Source: Spirochaetales bacterium (GTDB lineage: Bacteria; Spirochaetota; Spirochaetia; SZUA-6; DRHE01). Taken from it: 5,353 bases of DNA. The notes under the pieces are model-generated. The model did not search any database, had not been told where the DNA came from, and saw only the letters and a list, made by a program, of their open reading frames with translations. Positions 1 through 5,353 of the stretch are shown here, one piece after another (within the stretch, counting starts at the first letter, position 1; the number at the start of each line of letters is the position of its first letter). The position numbers and the translations under genes were made by a program. The stretch covers positions 1-5,353 of the forward strand of contig JAGLQP010000162.1 in NCBI GenBank assembly GCA_023136785.1. Direction: 5' to 3'.

Positions 1-25
1 GTTACCGATTTACTCATGTTTTCAA

Positions 26-31
26 TATACA
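26..31 (+). promoter_or_regulatory. possible -10 element upstream of the dehydratase gene
   Basis: TATACA matches the sigma70 -10 consensus at four of six positions. TTACCG at 2-7, 18 bp upstream, is only a poor -35. The rest of 1-118 before the dehydratase has no credible coding sequence, so a promoter is expected here, but the assignment is weak and the true promoter could lie before the window. Confidence 0.22.
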
Positions 32-89
32 CAATGCAGCAGTAAATCTCAAAACAAAACCATACGGGAGAAGCGGGTGATTGCATTTC

Positions 90-101
90 GAGGTTCACCT
101 C
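90..101 (+). repeat. short inverted repeat GAGGT-TC-ACCTC in the dehydratase leader
   Basis: Positions 90-94 and 97-101 are perfect reverse complements separated by two bases. The repeat ends three bases before the ribosome binding site AGGA (105-108). In RNA it could form a four-base-pair stem with a TTCA loop next to that site, and in DNA it could be a half of an operator. It is short enough to be chance. Confidence 0.3.
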
Positions 102-104
102 AGT

Positions 105-108
105 AGGA
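105..108 (+). promoter_or_regulatory. ribosome binding site of the dehydratase gene
   Basis: AGGA lies ten bases before the ATG at 119, followed by the purine-rich stretch AAAGAAG. This supports 119 as the start. The ATG at 108 opens only a four-codon reading frame (MKEA) that stops on the TGA overlapping the real start codon. Confidence 0.55.
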
Positions 109-118
109 TGAAAGAAGC

Positions 119-1075
119 ATGATCGGTCTAGACAAAATTGTTGCTGCTCGTGATCGGATTGCCCCCTACGTTCATCGCACCCCTGTTCAGAAGAACCGCA
201 GCTTGAGTGAAATGCTGGGAACCAACGTGTACATCAAACTGGAGCTGTTTCAAAAAACAGGTTCCTTCAAACCTCGAGGCGCTTTCAACAAGATGCTCAT
301 CCATCTCGATGAGGTCCGCAAAGCCGGCGTTGTGGCCATGAGCGGCGGGAACTTCGCCCAGGGCGTCGCCTATGCAGGTAGCACCCTGGGAGTGCGGACC
401 CGGATTATCATGCCTGAGTACACCCCTCTGAACTATATTCAGGCTACAGAGTCCTACGGCGGCGAAGTCGAGCTGGTCAAAGGCATCGACGATGCCTTTC
501 GGGTCGCAGAGCAGTACGGCCGGAACGGGTGGAACTACTTTCATCCCTTCGACGACCGCGAACTGATCACCGGCCACGCATCGATCGGGTTGGAGCTGAT
601 CGAGGACATCCCGGAACTGACGGATGTGTTTATCAGCGTCGGTGGTGGGGGTCTGATGGGCGGAATCACCCTGGCGGTCAAGCAACTCAAACCCGAAGTC
701 CGGGTGTGGAGCGTGGAAACGGAGGGATCCGACACGCTGGGGCAGGCGCTGAAGGCGGGCCGGCTCGTCCAGATCACTCCCCGATCACTGGCAAAAACCC
801 TCGGTGCGCCCGTTGTGTCAGAGGACGCCCTGGCTATCGCTCAGGAGTACGGCCACCGTCATGTGGTGGTCTCGGACGAAGACGCCTATAAAGCATTGCG
901 GCTGCTCATGGAGCGGGCCAAGGTAGTCACCGAGCTGGCCGCATCCTGCACGTTGGCAGCGGCACAGAGTGTGTCCAGCTCCTTTTCCCAAGAGGACCAC
1001 GTGGCTCTGGTGCTTTGCGGCGGGAATACATCCCTCGAGACTCTGGCCGAGTACCACTCCTGCTTTGAGGCCTGA
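119..1075 (+). CDS. PLP-dependent threonine/serine dehydratase-like enzyme
   Basis: Predicted cytoplasmic fold-type II pyridoxal-phosphate enzyme of the threonine/serine dehydratase family, which deaminates hydroxy amino acids to 2-oxo acids. Visible motifs: SFKPRGA at residues 49-55, with Lys51 as the expected Schiff-base lysine; SGGN at 75-78, the substrate-carboxylate loop; the phosphate-binding glycine loop GGGGLMGG at 175-182; Glu272 in VVTELAAS; and CGGN at 300-303 near the end. At 318 residues it matches short catabolic dehydratases or serine racemases and lacks the C-terminal regulatory domain of biosynthetic IlvA, so isoleucine feedback is unlikely. Several positions are unusual: SGGNFAQG where the family usually has S(A/G)NHAQG, TGHASIG where AGQGTIG is common, and TELAASCTLAA instead of EPSGA-type sequence. 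The substrate is therefore open: threonine, serine, or a modified amino acid as for EutB-like enzymes. The gene stands alone and converges on the next gene. Family assignment is firm; the reaction is not. Confidence 0.9.
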   Translation: MIGLDKIVAARDRIAPYVHRTPVQKNRSLSEMLGTNVYIKLELFQKTGSFKPRGAFNKMLIHLDEVRKAGVVAMSGGNFAQGVAYAGSTLGVRTRIIMPEYTPLNYIQATESYGGEVELVKGIDDAFRVAEQYGRNGWNYFHPFDDRELITGHASIGLELIEDIPELTDVFISVGGGGLMGGITLAVKQLKPEVRVWSVETEGSDTLGQALKAGRLVQITPRSLAKTLGAPVVSEDALAIAQEYGHRHVVVSDEDAYKALRLLMERAKVVTELAASCTLAAAQSVSSSFSQEDHVALVLCGGNTSLETLAEYHSCFEA

Positions 1076-1098
1076 TTCGCTGTACCCCCTCGACCTAG
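1076..1098. other. 23-bp convergent intergenic gap
   Basis: This short gap separates the stop codons of two convergent genes. I see no stem-loop followed by a T run on either strand, so no intrinsic terminator is apparent and transcripts may overlap at their 3' ends. Confidence 0.5.
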
Positions 1099-1872
1099 TT
1101 AAAATGTGACCGGAAACAACACCCCGAAGCCGACTACAAAGGCACGATAGTTCACGGTGTATGTATCCCAATTTGCCCAGGAATCCTCAGAAGTACTCCA
1201 GGTTACGGTTTTATAGGCCCCGGTGAGCTCGAGCTTAACGTTGCGGTTCAGGTGATAGAGCACCGAGAGGTACGGCTCGTGTTCGTAGAAAAAGGTCTCT
1301 CCGAAGTTCAGGGGGATGTAGAACCCATAGTTCAGGGAAAAGGTGAACAGGGGTTCCCGGTTCCGTATCAGGAAGTAGCTCAATCCGGGGCGCACCATCA
1401 GGGTGTGTTGGGAGTTGTAGGTATTGTACAGATAGCGGTTCTTGACGGTGAACACCCAATTCTGTCCCGGTAGAAAGTCGAACAGGAAGCGGGGACTGAC
1501 ATCCAGAATCAGCACCTGCTCGGCTCTATCGCGGCTGTCCACCCATTTCCAAACTCCCGCAGTCGGCTCGATCCAGTCATCGTCGTGGCGGGCTCCCTGC
1601 TGGATTCGGTAGAAAGCCCCCGCTTTGAGGTTTTTGTGCAGGCGAAGGTAGGCGCCGGCGGTGAGGCCGCGATAGCGGAACTCATGATTCGTATCTTCCA
1701 GCCGTCCCTCCACTTCGACGAGGGGATCGAAGCGCCCCAAATCGATCAAGAGGGTGGACCGGCCCGCGAACTCAGCAACCACGGCCGGAGCCGTGGGGAT
1801 ATGATTGGCAGCGGCTGAGAAGGTGGATACAACAGCAACAACGGCTGAGATAAGAAGCACTCGTGTGTTCAT
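1099..1872 (-). CDS. exported protein, predicted outer-membrane beta-barrel
   Basis: This 257-residue protein was not recognised as a named family. The N-terminus (residues 1-22) is a typical Sec signal peptide: MNTR, a hydrophobic core rich in Val, Leu and Ile, then an Ala-rich cleavage site around 20-22. The rest has many amphipathic, alternating stretches rich in Tyr, Phe, Arg and Leu (for example 64-90, 120-133, 138-150, 156-168, 174-187, 200-208, 211-225 and 237-257). It ends in FGVLFPVTF with a terminal Phe, the usual C-terminal signature recognised by the BAM outer-membrane assembly machinery. About 235 mature residues would suit a barrel of roughly 8 to 12 strands. It follows the FecR-domain gene after 11 bp, so the two are probably co-transcribed. 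The role could be a porin-like channel, an envelope structural protein or a partner of the FecR protein; nothing in the sequence picks one. The strong ribosome binding site confirms the start at 1872. Confidence 0.78.
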   Translation of the reverse strand: MNTRVLLISAVVAVVSTFSAAANHIPTAPAVVAEFAGRSTLLIDLGRFDPLVEVEGRLEDTNHEFRYRGLTAGAYLRLHKNLKAGAFYRIQQGARHDDDWIEPTAGVWKWVDSRDRAEQVLILDVSPRFLFDFLPGQNWVFTVKNRYLYNTYNSQHTLMVRPGLSYFLIRNREPLFTFSLNYGFYIPLNFGETFFYEHEPYLSVLYHLNRNVKLELTGAYKTVTWSTSEDSWANWDTYTVNYRAFVVGFGVLFPVTF

Positions 1873-1878
1873 GTCCGG

Positions 1879-1885
1879 CTCCTCT
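1879..1885 (-). promoter_or_regulatory. ribosome binding site of the barrel gene, overlapping the upstream stop
   Basis: On the minus strand AGAGGAG lies six bases before the ATG at 1872 and shares two bases with the TAG stop codon (1886-1884) of the upstream FecR-domain gene. This arrangement supports translational coupling in a two-gene operon. Confidence 0.75.
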
Positions 1886-2558
1886 AGTCGTAGTCCTGGT
1901 CCAACAGATCGCTGTAGGCCTGTTCCAGATCGGTCCGATCGATGACTTCCCCGGCCACCGGATCCATGTTCCAGTTGAGCTTTTGGGTCCAGGGGTAACG
2001 CTGGGCAGAGGTAAGGTTGGTTCCTCCCACGATGTTGATCCCCTTGCCCTCTTCGACGATCAGGGTGTCCTGAGTTCCAAGGATTGCCACCTCAACGCTG
2101 CCTGTGTTCACACAGACCCAGATATCCGGGTAGCGGTCGATGGTTCGCCCATAGGCAACGAAGAACTCGGTCCCCCGCACGCCCATAACCGCCGTTTCTG
2201 TTTTCACGGAAAAACCACTGATGACCTGTTTGTTCACCCGCGAGAAGACGCCGCCGGTGGACAGGTGCACCGATATCCTCCGCCCGAGGCTGTCCAGGGA
2301 CAGGGTAGTGTTTTCCCTCAATTTTATCTCCGCGCCGTCTATCAGGCTTATCACCGCCATGGCCTCTCCTCCGGTCTCGACGACATCTCCCTGACCCACG
2401 GGCATGCCGATTTCCGCGGGCAGGATACTGGAGTGCCGGTGCACAACGACCTCCCCGTAGGTATATACGATGTCGCCATCGACCGCCCCGACCTGGGCGG
2501 CGGCGATCAGGAGCCCCAACAGGCTCACGATAAGGATGTTTCGAAAAGGTATTTTCAT
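1884..2558 (-). CDS. exported FecR-domain protein
   Basis: A 224-residue protein with a signal peptide at 1-25 (Lys and Arg, then a Leu/Ile-rich core, cleavage likely after VGA). It has one FecR domain from about 28 to 175: the G-x-V-x-x-GD-x-V-x-TGG pattern at 51-64, DGAEIKLRENTTLSL at 74-88, LSTGGVFSRV at 99-108, and the hallmark T-x-x-x-A-V-M-GVRGTEFFV segment at 120-134. The C-terminal tail of about 45 residues is acidic (ending LLDQDYD). Known FecR regulators have a cytoplasmic anti-sigma segment, a membrane helix and a periplasmic signalling domain. Here only the domain is present behind a cleavable signal, so it is probably a soluble periplasmic or surface protein with a structural or ligand-binding role and not a sigma-factor regulator. 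The frame is open farther upstream, to an ATG at 2741, but 2558 is preferred because GAGG sits six bases upstream and the signal peptide begins there. It heads an operon with the barrel gene. Confidence 0.87.
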   Translation of the reverse strand: MKIPFRNILIVSLLGLLIAAAQVGAVDGDIVYTYGEVVVHRHSSILPAEIGMPVGQGDVVETGGEAMAVISLIDGAEIKLRENTTLSLDSLGRRISVHLSTGGVFSRVNKQVISGFSVKTETAVMGVRGTEFFVAYGRTIDRYPDIWVCVNTGSVEVAILGTQDTLIVEEGKGINIVGGTNLTSAQRYPWTQKLNWNMDPVAGEVIDRTDLEQAYSDLLDQDYD

Positions 2559-2564
2559 TTTTTG

Positions 2565-2568
2565 CCTC
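2565..2568 (-). promoter_or_regulatory. ribosome binding site of the FecR-domain gene
   Basis: GAGG on the minus strand lies six bases before the ATG at 2558. It decides between this start and the much more upstream in-frame ATG at 2741, which would put about 61 non-conserved residues in front of the signal peptide and would lie upstream of the likely promoter. Confidence 0.65.
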
Positions 2569-2612
2569 GATCTTCCAGCTTCAACGCCGGGAGATGATTG
2601 AATTACGTTTTT

Positions 2613-2635
2613 TATTGGTATAAAGCTAACCAATA
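2613..2635. repeat. perfect 7-bp inverted repeat, likely operator
   Basis: TATTGGT at 2613-2619 and ACCAATA at 2629-2635 are exact reverse complements separated by nine bases. The 23-bp site lies in the divergent control region and overlaps the proposed -10 and start-point region of the fecR-like promoter. That is a classic repressor position. It is too A/T-rich, and lacks a T run in the right place, to be a terminator. Which protein binds is unknown. Confidence 0.5.
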
Positions 2636-2651
2636 TAGTCAAGTATATCAA
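2623..2651 (-). promoter_or_regulatory. candidate promoter of the fecR-like/barrel operon
   Basis: On the minus strand TTGATA (2651-2646) is followed after 17 bp by TAGCTT (2628-2623), a fair -35 with a weak -10. An alternative -35, TTGACT (2642-2637), has a closer consensus match but its best partner is ACCAAT after 17 bp. A run of nine A on the plus strand (2653-2661), read as T on the minus strand, sits directly upstream and could act as an UP element. Transcription would start near 2616, giving a leader of about 58 nt. A promoter here is likely; the exact boxes are uncertain. Confidence 0.42.
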
Positions 2652-2704
2652 GAAAAAAAAACCAGGGGTTGCAGGCTGAGATCGAGCTATGCAGCTTAGG
2701 CGCC

Positions 2705-2720
2705 GCACGGGTGCACGGGT
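2705..2720. repeat. tandem 8-bp direct repeat GCACGGGT x2
   Basis: Two exact adjacent copies of GCACGGGT lie at 2705-2712 and 2713-2720, ending eight bases before the -35 of the plus-strand promoter. The placement fits an activator site with two half-sites in direct orientation, though replication slippage is an equally simple origin. Confidence 0.4.
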
Positions 2721-2728
2721 GGGCAATC

Positions 2729-2757
2729 TTGTCAGGTGCAACTGGAACTGATACTAT
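2729..2757 (+). promoter_or_regulatory. candidate sigma70 promoter of the HD-GYP regulator/cyclase unit
   Basis: TTGTCA (2729-2734, five of six matches) and TACTAT (2752-2757, four of six) are separated by exactly 17 bp. Transcription would start near 2764, giving a leader of about 60 nt before the ATG at 2826. This is the best promoter match in the window. Confidence 0.5.
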
Positions 2758-2825
2758 AGGCCCTGACGGATTCGTTCCGCTGTTACCTGCGATTTCTGCA
2801 GTTGAGGGAACTATAGCTTCAGACC

Positions 2826-3854
2826 ATGGATAAACCACGGATATTGATCGTCGACGACGAGAAAGCGATACGGGATATCCTGTCTCACGCTCTCAGAACC
2901 CGATTTGAGATAGCGGTCACGGAGAACGGCGAAAAGGCCCTGTCCGAGATCGGCTCTTCATCCTTTGATCTGGCTCTTCTGGATATCCAGATGCCGGGGA
3001 TGGACGGGATCCAGCTGCTTGAACAGATCGGTAAGAGAAGCCCGGACACGGCGGTTGTTATGATCAGCGGAGTAAACGAGGTGGAAACTGCGCTGGATAC
3101 CATACAAAAAGGCGCCTTTGATTATATCACCAAGCCTTTCAGCCTGCATGTAGTGCTCTCCTGTATAGACCGAGCCCTGGAACGGCGCCGGCTGATCCTC
3201 GAGAACCGGGCCTATCAGCAGAATCTGGAGAATTTGGTCGATGAACGCACCAGGGAGCTGCAGGATACCCTCGGCAGGATCGAAACCATCTACGACGAGA
3301 CCATCAAGGCCCTGGGAGTAGCCCTCGATTTGAGGGATTCGGAGACCGAGCACCACTGTCTGCGAGTCTCCTCCTTTGTGTTGAAACTCGCCCGGAAAAT
3401 GGGGTTGACCGAGGAGGATCGCCTCAGGGACATCGAATGGGGTGCCTTTCTCCACGACATCGGGAAGATCGGGGTTCCCGACTCCATTCTGATGAAGCCG
3501 GGAAAGCTCACCGAAGAAGAGCGTAAGATCATACAAACTCATCCGGTGCTCGGCTACCAGATGCTGCGGAAGATCCCCTTCCTGAAGGGGGCGGCGGCAG
3601 TGGTTTACAGTCATCATGAGTCCTACGACGGCAGCGGCTATCCTCAGGGGCTTCAAGGCGGGGATATTCCTGTTTCGGCCAGGCTGTTTGCAGTGGCCGA
3701 TACGATCGATGCCATGACAAGCGATCGTCCCTATCGAAACGCCCTGCCCATTGAAGAAGTCGGTAGAGAGTTGAAAAAACTCACCGGTAAGCAATTCGAT
3801 CCAAAGATCGTGGACGTATACTTCTCGATTCCTTCCACTGAGTGGAGCATCTAA
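2826..3854 (+). CDS. response regulator with HD-GYP domain, predicted cyclic di-GMP phosphodiesterase
   Basis: A cytoplasmic two-component output protein of 342 residues, RpfG-like in architecture. Receiver domain at about 3-120: acidic pair Asp10 and Asp11, phospho-acceptor Asp53 in LLDIQMPGMDG, switch residue Ser81, and Tyr100 and Lys103 in FDYITKPF. A charged, probably coiled-coil linker spans about 120-160. The HD-GYP domain covers about 160-335: His177 in the opening helix, the His210-Asp211 pair in HDIGKIGVPD, His239, HHE at 263-265, YDGSGYP at 267-273 with the GYP signature intact, and ADTIDAMTSDRPYR at 291-304. All expected metal-binding positions appear present, so active hydrolysis of cyclic di-GMP to pGpG or GMP is predicted. 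One deviation is HHES where HHER is usual. No cognate histidine kinase is in the window. The start at 2826 gives the normal receiver N-terminus, but the only Shine-Dalgarno-like sequence, GAGGGA at 2804-2809, is 16 bases away. The cyclase follows after 62 bp, probably in the same unit. Confidence 0.93.
   Translation: MDKPRILIVDDEKAIRDILSHALRTRFEIAVTENGEKALSEIGSSSFDLALLDIQMPGMDGIQLLEQIGKRSPDTAVVMISGVNEVETALDTIQKGAFDYITKPFSLHVVLSCIDRALERRRLILENRAYQQNLENLVDERTRELQDTLGRIETIYDETIKALGVALDLRDSETEHHCLRVSSFVLKLARKMGLTEEDRLRDIEWGAFLHDIGKIGVPDSILMKPGKLTEEERKIIQTHPVLGYQMLRKIPFLKGAAAVVYSHHESYDGSGYPQGLQGGDIPVSARLFAVADTIDAMTSDRPYRNALPIEEVGRELKKLTGKQFDPKIVDVYFSIPSTEWSI
3834..3846 (+). other. small stem-loop at the end of the HD-GYP gene
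   Basis: TCCAC (3834-3838) and GTGGA (3842-3846) are perfect complements around a TGA loop, inside the last codons of the gene. No T run follows, so it is unlikely to terminate transcription. It could mark processing or be chance. Confidence 0.25.
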
Positions 3855-3877
3855 CTCCGCCATTTAAACCTTTTCTC

Positions 3878-3906
3878 GGTGAGGAATTATGAAAATCTTC
3901 CGATAA
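3878..3906 (+). other. strong ribosome binding site with five-codon reading frame (MKIFR) before the cyclase
   Basis: GGTGAGGA precedes an ATG at 3889 that encodes only MKIFR before the TAA at 3904-3906. The cyclase ATG follows ten bases later in a different frame and has no good ribosome binding site of its own. The mini-frame may be a leader that couples ribosome reloading to the cyclase, or the binding site may serve the cyclase at a distance. Too short to call a gene. Confidence 0.3.
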
Positions 3907-3916
3907 AATAAGTGTC

Positions 3917-5353
3917 ATGAGCATTCGGCTAAAAATCGTCTTGATTGTCCTTCCCCTGATCATTACTACACTGCTACTGACAGGGGCATCCTCCTTCTTT
4001 TCCGCCACCAATGCGATTACGGGAATCGCCAAGGAGTTTCTCGGGTTCAAGGCTGCGGAGTTCCAGAAGTATGCCGAGAGCCAGTGGCTGCTGCTGGTAG
4101 AAAACAACATGACCGAGAGACCCTCGATGGTGGCGGCCACGCAGGCTGCCATAGAGAGTTACGCCGAGAGCATCGTTCGCAGCGCCACAGAGGTCATCTT
4201 CGCCCTGGACGGCCAGCTGGAGGTGGCCATGCAGACCGCGGAGCTAACTGTCGAGGAAGGTGAGCTGGAGGCTCTGCAGCAGATCGTTGAGTCCAGAACC
4301 ACAGACCTGATCACCCCCCGGATATCCGGAGTAGAGCGGGTGGCCAAGGGTTTTTATTTCGAGCCCTTCGACTGGTACATCCTGGTTTCCGAACAGCGAG
4401 ATACCTTCTACAGCCAGATCAATCAGATCACCCAGAGAACCGGGATCATTCTTGTACTGGCGATTATCCTTGGTGGGATCATGGTCCTGGTCTTTGCCGG
4501 CTACCTCACCAACCCGCTGACTCGCGTAGCCCAGGCCATGGAGAAGATCATTTCGACGAACGATCTGTCCAATCGGGTTCAGGTGGAGTACAACGACGAG
4601 ACAGGGAAGCTCGCCCATACCTTCAACATGATGGTGGGCGCCCTGGAAACGGCCTACAATCAGATCAAGCGTTTCGCCTTCAAAGCTGCGCTGGCCCAGA
4701 AGAGGGAGCACAAGATTCGCAATATCTTTCAGAAGTACGTGCCTGCCGATGTCATCGACGAGTTCTTCACGAATCCGGAGAAGATGCTGATCGGGGAGAA
4801 CCGGGTGATTTCCATCCTCTTCTCCGACATTCGAAGTTTCACCAGTATTTCCGAGAAGATGATGCCCGACGACCTGGTGAACTCGCTGAACCGCTACTTC
4901 ACGGTCATGGTTGACATCATCATGGCCCGCCACGGGATTGTAGACAAGTACATCGGGGACGCCATCATGGCTTTCTTCGGAGCTCCGGTGCGCCATAAAG
5001 ACGACGCCCTACAGTCGGTTTTAGCGGGTATCGAGATGAGTGAAGCTCTGGGGCAGTTCAACGCTCAACAGCGGGAGCTCGGCAAACCGGAGTTTAGAAT
5101 TGGGGTGGGCATCAACTACGGTGTGGTTACGGTTGGAAACATCGGTACAGAGAAAAAAATGGACTACACCATCATCGGCGATATGGTCAATCTGGCCTCC
5201 CGTATGGAAGGATTGACCAAGAAATATCACCAGCCTTTGCTGATCTCTGAGAGTCTGCATCAGAAGGTCAAAGATGAGGTGGATTGCCGTCTGATCGATA
5301 CCGTTGCGGTCAAAGGAAAAACAAAAGGGGTAAGAATCTACACGGTCAAGAAG
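3917..5353 (+). CDS. membrane class III adenylate cyclase with periplasmic sensor and HAMP domain (3' end beyond window)
   Basis: 479 codons without a stop, running off the window. Membrane helix 1 is at about residues 6-30. A periplasmic region follows at about 31-174, ending in FYFEPFDWYILVSEQ, which resembles the end of Cache-type sensors. Helix 2 is at about 175-197, HAMP at about 197-250, then a helical linker containing IFQKYVPADVIDEFF. The cyclase domain runs from about 296: FSDIRSFTS with metal ligand Asp304, DKYIGDAIMAFFGAP with Lys344 and metal ligand Asp348, and DYTIIGDMVNLASRME with Thr418, Asn425 and Arg429. The Lys344/Thr418 pair is the adenine-selecting combination known from bacterial adenylate cyclases, and Asn425/Arg429 are the transition-state residues, so active cAMP synthesis is predicted. 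The frame reaches VAVKGKTKGVRIYTV, the usual end of the domain, so little of the catalytic core is missing; a C-terminal extension is possible. ATG 3917 is chosen because an in-frame TGA lies at 3890-3892 and no other plausible start intervenes. The HD-GYP gene upstream suggests co-expression. Confidence 0.92.
   Translation, partial: MSIRLKIVLIVLPLIITTLLLTGASSFFSATNAITGIAKEFLGFKAAEFQKYAESQWLLLVENNMTERPSMVAATQAAIESYAESIVRSATEVIFALDGQLEVAMQTAELTVEEGELEALQQIVESRTTDLITPRISGVERVAKGFYFEPFDWYILVSEQRDTFYSQINQITQRTGIILVLAIILGGIMVLVFAGYLTNPLTRVAQAMEKIISTNDLSNRVQVEYNDETGKLAHTFNMMVGALETAYNQIKRFAFKAALAQKREHKIRNIFQKYVPADVIDEFFTNPEKMLIGENRVISILFSDIRSFTSISEKMMPDDLVNSLNRYFTVMVDIIMARHGIVDKYIGDAIMAFFGAPVRHKDDALQSVLAGIEMSEALGQFNAQQRELGKPEFRIGVGINYGVVTVGNIGTEKKMDYTIIGDMVNLASRMEGLTKKYHQPLLISESLHQKVKDEVDCRLIDTVAVKGKTKGVRIYTVKK

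Noticed and set aside
76..99. GGTGA-N14-TCACC as a CRP-like site
   Set aside because: The half-sites are not TGTGA/TCACA and the 14-base spacing does not match the 6-base spacing of CRP sites.
1863..2597. 244-residue plus-strand frame opposite the FecR-domain gene
   Set aside because: It is antisense to a clear signal peptide and FecR domain and rich in Pro, His and Asp, with no domain or start signal.
2641..2670. A/T run as an intrinsic terminator
   Set aside because: On the minus strand the T run is not preceded by a stable GC-rich hairpin and no gene ends into it; it fits better as an upstream promoter element.
2559..2741. N-terminal extension of the FecR-domain protein to an ATG at 2741
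   Set aside because: The extra residues would precede a normal signal peptide, lie upstream of the likely promoter, and compete with a well-spaced ribosome binding site at 2565-2568.
3834..3846. Terminator between the HD-GYP gene and the cyclase
   Set aside because: The stem is only five base pairs, lies within the coding sequence and has no T run after it.
2958..3863. Long open frame on the minus strand opposite the HD-GYP gene
   Set aside because: It is antisense to a protein with every family motif intact, has no ribosome binding site and encodes no recognisable domain. It is a by-product of codon bias.
4244..4996. 250-residue minus-strand frame opposite the cyclase
   Set aside because: It lies wholly antisense to the HAMP and cyclase domains; its His/Asp/Val-rich sequence is typical of a shadow frame.
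1..5353. Mobile element, phage, CRISPR or defence system
   Set aside because: No transposase, integrase, terminal repeats, spaced repeats or defence-type domains are visible on either strand.

Overview
The window looks like ordinary chromosomal DNA from a diderm (two-membrane) bacterium. GC content is moderately high, judged by eye. The best guess for the lineage is a free-living spirochaete related to Spirochaeta or Treponema. This rests on inference: the cyclase linker and catalytic core resemble, from memory, the HAMP-class III cyclases common there, and the periplasmic FecR protein and outer-membrane barrel fit. A deltaproteobacterium cannot be excluded. There are no RNA genes, insertion sequences, CRISPR arrays or other signs of mobility.

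Layout: (1) 1-118 is a leader with a possible promoter, a small inverted repeat and a ribosome binding site. (2) 119-1075 (+) is a stand-alone PLP-dependent threonine/serine dehydratase-like enzyme. (3) It converges, across 23 bp, on a two-gene minus-strand operon transcribed from 2558 down to 1099: an exported FecR-domain protein, then a predicted outer-membrane beta-barrel whose ribosome binding site overlaps the fecR-like stop codon. (4) 2559-2825 is a divergent control region. It holds a minus-strand promoter overlapped by a perfect 7-bp inverted repeat, a 9-bp A tract, an 8-bp tandem repeat and a good sigma70-type plus-strand promoter. (5) 2826-3854 (+) is a response regulator with a receiver and an HD-GYP domain, predicted to hydrolyse cyclic di-GMP. 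(6) 3917 to the window end (+) is a membrane class III adenylate cyclase (two membrane segments, periplasmic sensor, HAMP, cyclase domain) with no stop codon inside the window.

How they may work together: the right half pairs a cyclic di-GMP-degrading regulator with a cAMP-producing membrane sensor, apparently in one transcription unit. That unit is divergent from an envelope operon encoding a periplasmic and an outer-membrane protein. One reading is an envelope-sensing second-messenger locus, but a functional link between the two halves is inferred from gene order only. The dehydratase appears unrelated. I did not find a clearly new system. The points most worth a second look are the divergent control region, the FecR/barrel pair, the two-messenger pairing and the atypical active-site motifs of the dehydratase.
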